From Phyllobacteriaceae bacterium (GTDB lineage: Bacteria; Pseudomonadota; Alphaproteobacteria; Rhizobiales; Rhizobiaceae): DNA of 11,233 nt. Positions 7,109 to 11,233 of the stretch are shown in pieces (position 1 is the first letter of the stretch; the number at the start of each line of letters is the position of its first letter). The notes under the pieces were generated by a model, which was not told the DNA's origin, did not search any database, and saw nothing but the letters and a program-made list of their open reading frames with translations. Position numbers and translations under genes: made by a program. The DNA is taken from contig JAHEGF010000095.1 of the NCBI GenBank assembly GCA_024645155.1, positions 1-11,233 on the forward strand. Direction: 5' to 3'.

Positions 7109-8014
7109 TCAGCCTTTCACCGCGCCCGCAGCGATACCACGGACAAAGAGCTTGCCGGAGACGAAATAGATGCTCAGTGGTACGAGGCCGGTGATGATGG
7201 TTGCCGCCATGTTGACATTGTACTCCACCACGCCTTGCGTCGAATTGACGATATTGTTTAACGCAACGGTCATCGGATAGGACTCAGGCCCAGTGTAAAC
7301 CAGACCGAACAGAAAGTCGTTCCAAATGCCGGTGATCTGGAGGATGACAGCGACCGTAAAGATCGGCACCGACATCGGCAGCATGACCCGAAAATAAATC
7401 CCCCAGAAACCTGCACCATCGACCCGAGCCGCCTTAAAAAGTTCCTCGGGAAGCGATGTGAAATAGTTTCGGAAGAGCAGTGTGAGGATAGGCATGCCGA
7501 AGATCGAGTGGACAATCACCAGTCCGGTGAGACTTCCATACAGTCCGATTTCGCGGAGCATGATCACAATCGGATAGAGCATGACCTGGTAGGGGATGAA
7601 GGCACCGAAGATGAGAATGGTAAAAAACACATTGGCGCCCTTGAACCGCCAGTTGGCTAGCGCATAACCATTCACCGATGCAATCATGATGGAAATGATG
7701 ACCGAAGGTACAGTGATCCGGACCGAGTTCCAGAAGCCGATGCTCAGTCCTTCACATTTCAGGCCAGTGCAAGCTTCGCCCCATGCCTTGACCCAAGGTT
7801 CAAAGGTGATCTCCAGCGGCGGCGAAAAGATGTTGCCCAAACGGATTTCGGGCATGCCTTTCAGCGAGGTAACGATCATCACGTAAAGCGGGATCACATA
7901 GTAGACAGCGACGATGAACAACGTTCCGTACAGAACGATGTTGTGGCGTGAAAATGTCCGGCGAATTCTGGGGCCACGCGGCCCTTCCATTGCGGATGTG
8001 GAGATATCAGACAC
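7109..8014 (-). CDS. Sugar ABC transporter permease, MalG/UgpE-like
   Basis: Inner-membrane permease of the CUT1 family, 301 residues, with about six predicted membrane helices (roughly 27-50, 97-121, 127-150, 160-182, 216-238, 269-290). The cytoplasmic EAA loop that contacts the ATPase reads EELFKAARVDGAGFWGIYF and runs to LP at 212-213. The C-terminus ends GAVKG, as many MalG-type permeases do. The start is GTG at 8014-8012, overlapping the previous gene by 8 nt. GGAGG at 8027-8023, 8 nt upstream, supports it over the internal ATG at 7990 (Met9). A Cys pair (Cys82, Cys87) lies in the loop after the first helix. It should pair with the adjacent MalF-like permease to form the pore. Confidence 0.94.
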   Translation of the reverse strand: MSDISTSAMEGPRGPRIRRTFSRHNIVLYGTLFIVAVYYVIPLYVMIVTSLKGMPEIRLGNIFSPPLEITFEPWVKAWGEACTGLKCEGLSIGFWNSVRITVPSVIISIMIASVNGYALANWRFKGANVFFTILIFGAFIPYQVMLYPIVIMLREIGLYGSLTGLVIVHSIFGMPILTLLFRNYFTSLPEELFKAARVDGAGFWGIYFRVMLPMSVPIFTVAVILQITGIWNDFLFGLVYTGPESYPMTVALNNIVNSTQGVVEYNVNMAATIITGLVPLSIYFVSGKLFVRGIAAGAVKG

Positions 8015-8897
8015 GGCGCTTGCCTCCGAATTCGAGCATGGCCCATGGAATGATAATCAGCGCGACGGTCACAAGCATCATCGTCGAGGCCGCAAATCCC
8101 TGTCCGAGATTGGCCGCCTGGAACATCATGTCATAGACATACTTTGCGGGCACTTCGGTAGCGATGCCGGGCCCGCCCCCGGTTTGGGCAACAATGAGGT
8201 CGTAGATTTTGACGATGCCGGTCACGACCAGAACGAGGGTTGTTATGAAAACCGGGCGCATCATTGGGATGACGATGAAAATGTAAGTCTTCCAGGTAGG
8301 TATGCCGTCCACCCGCGCGGCTTTCCAAACCTCCTGGTCGATGCCACGCAAGCCAGCCAGCATCAGCACCATCACGAGGCCTGAGCCTTGCCATAGGCCT
8401 GCAATCAACACGCCGAAGATAGCGATCTGCGGAGAATAAAGGGGATTGAAGGTGAAGCTCTGCCAGCCGAGATCGCGGACGATGCCTTGAACGCCGAATT
8501 CGGGATTAAGAATCCACTGCCAGACCAGGCCGGTCACAACGAAACTGAGTGCGTAGGGGTAAAGGATGACCGTTCGGATTGTATTTTCGAACCGGATCTT
8601 CTGGTCGATCAGTGCGGCAAGAATGAACCCGATCACGAACACAAGGACCAGCATGCAGATGCCATAGATAGCGAGGTTCTCGATTGAAACCAGCCAGCGA
8701 TTTGTCCCCCACAACCGCTCATACTGGTCGAGGCCGACCCATTTCAAACGCGGTAGCAAACCGGATTTCGTAAAACTGTAGACAACCGTCCACGCTGTTC
8801 CGCCAACGAAAATGAAAAGCGCGGTTACCACCATCGGGATCGCCGCGACCTTGGCCGGCATGTTGCGGAAAAGCTGGTTCGGGCGCTTCGAAGACAT
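8007..8897 (-). CDS. Sugar ABC transporter permease, MalF/UgpA-like
   Basis: First permease of the importer, 296 residues, about six membrane helices (roughly 18-40, 74-97, 107-130, 157-182, 213-235, 268-289). The EAA loop is QEVWKAARVDGIPTWKTYIF followed by IVIP to Pro211, the normal coupling-helix motif. It lacks the long periplasmic insertion of E. coli MalF and matches the compact CUT1 type. TGGGPGIATEV (239-249) is a conserved segment of these permeases. ATG at 8897 is backed by GGAGG (8910-8906) with 8-nt spacing. It follows the binding-protein gene after a 74-nt spacer carrying two hairpins, which may set its expression below that of the binding protein. It overlaps the next permease by 8 nt. 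Confidence 0.94.
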   Translation of the reverse strand: MSSKRPNQLFRNMPAKVAAIPMVVTALFIFVGGTAWTVVYSFTKSGLLPRLKWVGLDQYERLWGTNRWLVSIENLAIYGICMLVLVFVIGFILAALIDQKIRFENTIRTVILYPYALSFVVTGLVWQWILNPEFGVQGIVRDLGWQSFTFNPLYSPQIAIFGVLIAGLWQGSGLVMVLMLAGLRGIDQEVWKAARVDGIPTWKTYIFIVIPMMRPVFITTLVLVVTGIVKIYDLIVAQTGGGPGIATEVPAKYVYDMMFQAANLGQGFAASTMMLVTVALIIIPWAMLEFGGKRRV

Positions 8898-8923
8898 TCG
8901 GCTTTCCTCCTCGTCCGAATGCG

Positions 8924-8955
8924 CCGCGCCGGCCCGAATGATCGGACCGGTGCGG
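8924..8955 (-). promoter_or_regulatory. Strong intercistronic hairpin between binding-protein and permease genes
   Basis: The arms CCGCgCCGGcCCGA (8924-8937) and TCGGaCCGGtGCGG (8942-8955) pair around a 4-nt loop. Of 14 positions, 12 are Watson-Crick; on the minus-strand RNA one is a U-G wobble and one an A-C mismatch. No U-run follows on the transcribed strand, so it is more likely a processing, stabilising or partial-attenuation element that protects the binding-protein mRNA, as known between malE and malF, than a full terminator. Confidence 0.65.
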
Positions 8956-8959
8956 GCTG

Positions 8960-8972
8960 GGCCTGAGAGGCC
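8960..8972 (-). other. Short hairpin overlapping the binding-protein stop codon
   Basis: GGCCT-GAG-AGGCC is a perfect 5-bp stem with a 3-nt loop and includes the last base of the TAG stop (8974-8972). It sits 4 nt from the larger hairpin at 8924-8955, forming a tandem pair that could block 3' exonucleases. Confidence 0.4.
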
Positions 8973-10204
8973 TATTCGGCGTTTTCGATAATGCCGGCGA
9001 ACCGCTCCTGAGCAGCTTGTGCGGTCATCGATGGGTCAGCGAAAAACTCCGTGAACAACGTGTTTATCTGGTTTGCCGTATCGGGGGTAAGCAACTGGTT
9101 TGTATCGGGCAGGAGCTTGCCTTCGGCAAGCAGCGCCAAGCCCTTACGCATACAGTCATTTGCCGCTGCCAAATCAATGTCGCCGCGTACAGGCAGCGAA
9201 CCCTTCTTCAGGTTGAAGGCGACCTGTGTTTCCGGTTTCAACAGCAAAGCGGCGAGTTCACCTTGAGCCGCAATCTGCGCCTCGTCCTTCAGTACCGGGA
9301 AATAGAAAGCATCACCTCCCGTACCCAGCACCTCGGTAGTTCCCAGGCCCGGAAGGCAACTGTAGTCTTTACCGGCCACCTGTTCAGCCACGGCGAATTC
9401 GCCTTGCGCCCAGTCGCCCATGATCTGGCCTCCAGCCTTGCCTGTGATCACGAGATTTGTGGCGTCGTTCCAGTTCTGGACCGTCGAATTGGCTGACATT
9501 TCGCGCGCGGTGGCAGCCGCCTCGAAAACTTTTGCCACCTCAGGCCCGGCGGCCACTTCAGCGTTTTTGTCACCATAGACCGCCAAGAAAACTTCCTGCG
9601 GGATCAGCGCGGCAAACATCACGTTGAAAGCGCCGGATTGCTGCCAGCCCTGCTGACCCATGGCCAACGGTATCTTGTCCGCCGCTACCAGCGCCGGCGC
9701 GGCTGCGGCGAAATCGGCCCAGTTCGCCGGCACGGGCACGCCAGCGTCGGCGAACGCCTTGTGGCTAAGCCACAGCCACTGCCAGGAATGGATGTTTACA
9801 GGCGCGCAATAGATGCGCCCGTCAACTGTGCAGCCCTCCAGTAGCGAAGGCGGATTGACGAGATCAGCCCAGCCCTCGGCTTTTGCGATATCGGTCAGGT
9901 CGCGCAGAAGGCCAGCTTCAATCAATTCCTCTGACTGTCGACCATAGTTGAACTGGAATGCGCCCATCGGGTCGCCGCCAGTAATGCGGCTAACCATAAC
10001 CGCACGGGCCTGTTCACCACCGACAATTGCTGCGTCAACCCAGTGGTTGCCAGTCGCGTCGAAGGCTTTGGCAAATTCGGCAACCGCGGCGGCCTCACCA
10101 CCCGATGTCCACCAGTGCATGACTTCAAGATCGGTTGCGTTGGCCACGCTCATCGACAGGCCGAGAGCCGTAGCACCAGCAAGTATCATCCTTATGGATT
10201 TCAT
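8972..10204 (-). CDS. Periplasmic sugar-binding protein of CUT1 ABC transporter (glucose/mannose GtsA-like family)
   Basis: Solute-binding protein that delivers a sugar to the membrane permeases; 410 residues. A signal peptide is clear: MKSIR, a hydrophobic core (residues 6-20), and a probable cleavage after Ala23 in ANA-TDLE. The mature start EVMHWWTSGGEAAAV, ITGGDPMGAFQFNYGRQ, CTVDGRIYCAPVNIHSWQWLW and IMGDWAQGEF are hallmarks of the glucose/mannose-binding group that includes Pseudomonas GtsA. Four cysteines (125, 133, 283, 351) could form two disulfides. The frame is open upstream to 10267, but ATG 10204 is the start: GGAGG (10214-10210) is 5 nt away and the signal peptide begins there. 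It is the first gene of the operon, with LacI-type operators 82-129 bp upstream. The bound sugar is uncertain; the xylosidase downstream hints at xylosides. Confidence 0.93.
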   Translation of the reverse strand: MKSIRMILAGATALGLSMSVANATDLEVMHWWTSGGEAAAVAEFAKAFDATGNHWVDAAIVGGEQARAVMVSRITGGDPMGAFQFNYGRQSEELIEAGLLRDLTDIAKAEGWADLVNPPSLLEGCTVDGRIYCAPVNIHSWQWLWLSHKAFADAGVPVPANWADFAAAAPALVAADKIPLAMGQQGWQQSGAFNVMFAALIPQEVFLAVYGDKNAEVAAGPEVAKVFEAAATAREMSANSTVQNWNDATNLVITGKAGGQIMGDWAQGEFAVAEQVAGKDYSCLPGLGTTEVLGTGGDAFYFPVLKDEAQIAAQGELAALLLKPETQVAFNLKKGSLPVRGDIDLAAANDCMRKGLALLAEGKLLPDTNQLLTPDTANQINTLFTEFFADPSMTAQAAQERFAGIIENAE

Positions 10205-10285
10205 ATTTTCCTCCCGAAAAAAATAGCACGGCTTGTGACGCACAAAGCGGCCCGTACCGGCATCCACTTATCGGCCTCCCGCCGA

Positions 10286-10299
10286 TGTAATCGATTAAA
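10286..10299. promoter_or_regulatory. LacI-family operator, proximal copy (one mismatch)
   Basis: TGTAATCGATTAAA, a 13/14 match to the perfect copy at 10320-10333. The central CG and AATCGATT core are typical of LacI-family operators. Its centre lies about 88 bp upstream of the binding-protein ATG, probably in or just downstream of the operon promoter. Confidence 0.7.
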
Positions 10300-10317
10300 A
10301 ATGAAAATTGCATTTTT
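10297..10317. repeat. AT-rich inverted repeat between the two operators
   Basis: AAAAATG (10297-10303) and CATTTTT (10311-10317) form a perfect 7-bp inverted repeat with a 7-nt spacer (AAAATTG). With the flanking operators it makes a nested, nearly symmetric block from 10286 to 10333. Confidence 0.5.
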
Positions 10318-10319
10318 GC

Positions 10320-10333
10320 TGTAATCGATTACA
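10320..10333. promoter_or_regulatory. LacI-family operator, distal copy (perfect 14-bp palindrome)
   Basis: TGTAATCGATTACA is a perfect palindrome with a central CG. Its centre is 34 bp from the first copy, about three helical turns, which suits cooperative binding of repressor dimers. The likely ligand is the adjacent LacI-type regulator. Confidence 0.75.
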
Positions 10334-10720
10334 TTGAAAGTTGGCGCCGATCTCTATCCGAGTCAACCATTTTATTTCCGAGTTGGAAAAGCGTTTAACA
10401 GGCAAGTAGTTAGAGTGTGCCAATTTCAAATGGGAGCTGTTTTGGGGATGGAATATTCGACTTGGTTCAACAGCCACCAAATCACGACATCAACTTCGCG
10501 CCGGAATAATGTCACGGCAGGAAGGGAACAGACATCCAAGCAGCGTTTGCGACTCATCGAAAGTGCAGGTTATGGCGATCTTTCGATACTGTTCTTTCCG
10601 ATCCGGCGGTGCGTGAATCTTGCGGCAAAGACACCGAGGTCGTCTGCATTTCTGGTCGGACCGCGAAATCCGGGAATCAAATCAATTCCATCAAGCGATA
10701 CGCTCTAGGCAGAGAAAGTC

Positions 10721-11233
10721 ATGGCTGCACCAAAGATAACCGATGTTGCGAAGCTGGCTGGCGTATCAACCGCTACGGTCAGCCGTGCGCTCAACCGGCC
10801 GGATACGGTCGCCAAGTTGACACGCACTGCCGTGATCGAAGCTGCGACAAAAGCCGGTTACCGTATAAATCTTGCCGCGCGAAACCTGCGCCAACGCCGC
10901 GCGGGGGCGGCTGTGGTACTTGTGCCAAATCTGGGCAACCCGTTTTTTTCGGAGATCCTTTCTGGCATCGAGACGACGCTTGCCGCTGCCGGTCTCGGCG
11001 TCCTCGTCACCGACACAAAACACCCGGGCGTTCCAACCGACCTCGTGGTCGAATATCTCTATGGCGGCCGTGCCGACGGTATCATTTCGCTCGACGGATC
11101 TTTGCAGGCGCTTTTGGCGTCGACCCAGCATCAGATCAGCAGGCTGCCGCCGATCATCTATGCCTGCGAATGGAACGCTGCGGCGGCCGCGCCATCGGTT
11201 CGTTCCGATAATTTCAAGGGTGCGCAACTGGCT
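10721..11233 (+). CDS. LacI-family transcriptional regulator, N-terminal part (truncated by window end)
   Basis: Sugar-responsive DNA-binding repressor; 171 codons are present of an expected 330-350. The N-terminal helix-turn-helix is ITDVAKLAGVSTATVSRALN (residues 6-25), followed by TRTAVIEAATKAGYR and the hinge NLAARNLRQ. The periplasmic-binding-like effector domain begins at about residue 62: VVLVPNLGNPFFSEIL, GIETTLAAAGLGVLVTD, GGRADGIISLDG and SVRSDNFKGAQLA, all typical. ATG 10721 is chosen because LacI proteins begin a few residues before the first helix; the ribosome site is weak (GAGA, 10712-10715). Transcribed away from the sugar operon and preceded by paired palindromes with a LacI-type core, it is very probably the operon's repressor. 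The frame is intact to the window edge. Confidence 0.95.
   Translation, partial: MAAPKITDVAKLAGVSTATVSRALNRPDTVAKLTRTAVIEAATKAGYRINLAARNLRQRRAGAAVVLVPNLGNPFFSEILSGIETTLAAAGLGVLVTDTKHPGVPTDLVVEYLYGGRADGIISLDGSLQALLASTQHQISRLPPIIYACEWNAAAAAPSVRSDNFKGAQLA

Larger units (their letters stand above)
10205..10720. other. Divergent intergenic region (516 bp) with operon control sites
   Basis: Separates the sugar operon (leftward) from the repressor gene (rightward). It holds the two palindromes at 10286-10299 and 10320-10333. A possible minus-strand -35 is TTGACT (10366-10361), with no good -10 at the right distance. For the repressor, TTGCGA (10547-10552) and TATGGC (10571-10576), 18 bp apart, are a weak candidate. 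The stretch 10340-10720 has open frames on both strands but none with recognisable protein content or a good ribosome site. I see no RNA gene. Confidence 0.6.

Noticed and set aside
8924..8955. Hairpin read as an intrinsic terminator
   Set aside because: No U-run follows on the transcribed strand, and the permease gene downstream has its own strong ribosome site in the same transcript direction.
10205..10267. Upstream start of the binding-protein frame (21 extra residues)
   Set aside because: The signal peptide and a strong GGAGG site both place the start at 10204; the extension would bury the signal peptide.
10334..10708. 124-codon frame in the intergenic region
   Set aside because: No ribosome site, no recognisable family, and its ATG abuts the operator; probably chance.
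10609..11211. 200-codon frame overlapping the start of the LacI gene on the same strand
   Set aside because: It is Cys/Arg-rich, out of frame with a clear LacI helix-turn-helix, and has no recognisable domain.
1..11233. CRISPR arrays, tRNA or rRNA genes, toxin-antitoxin or defence genes
   Set aside because: None seen on either strand; the window is a metabolic operon with a short IS remnant.

Overview
The window looks like a piece of an alphaproteobacterial chromosome or megaplasmid, most likely from the Rhizobiales. The grounds are moderate GC, an eight-gene sugar operon of the type rhizobia carry in large numbers (CUT1 ABC transporter with Gfo/Idh/MocA, sugar isomerase and aldo/keto reductase genes), a DadA-type D-amino-acid dehydrogenase, and a decayed IS3-family transposase. 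The taxonomic call is inference; no rRNA or tRNA gene is present to confirm it.

Layout. (1) Positions 1-951 (+): the C-terminal three quarters of D-amino-acid dehydrogenase (dadA), cut by the window edge. (2) About 960-1380 (+): a degenerate IS3-family remnant keeping only the end of OrfB, in which the second catalytic Asp is replaced by Tyr. (3) 1410-10204 (-): eight tightly packed genes read right to left: periplasmic sugar-binding protein, two permeases, ATPase, TIM-barrel sugar isomerase/epimerase, Gfo/Idh/MocA oxidoreductase, YghZ-type aldo/keto reductase, and a cytoplasmic GH43 beta-xylosidase. Most junctions are overlaps or gaps under 30 nt. The only larger gap, 74 nt after the binding-protein gene, holds two hairpins. 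(4) 10205-10720: a 516-bp divergent intergenic region with two copies of the palindrome TGTAATCGATTACA, 34 bp apart. (5) 10721-11233 (+): the N-terminal half of a LacI-family repressor, running off the window.

How it fits together (inference): a xyloside or related oligosaccharide is captured in the periplasm, imported by the ABC transporter, and hydrolysed in the cytoplasm by the GH43 enzyme. The oxidoreductase, isomerase and aldo/keto reductase would process the released sugar or an unusual glycoside. The LacI protein probably binds the paired palindromes and represses the operon until a sugar inducer is present. The pairing of a Gfo/Idh/MocA dehydrogenase with an IolE-like TIM barrel is compatible with an oxidative (3-keto) glycoside route. 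That is the most interesting functional possibility here, but it is unproven.
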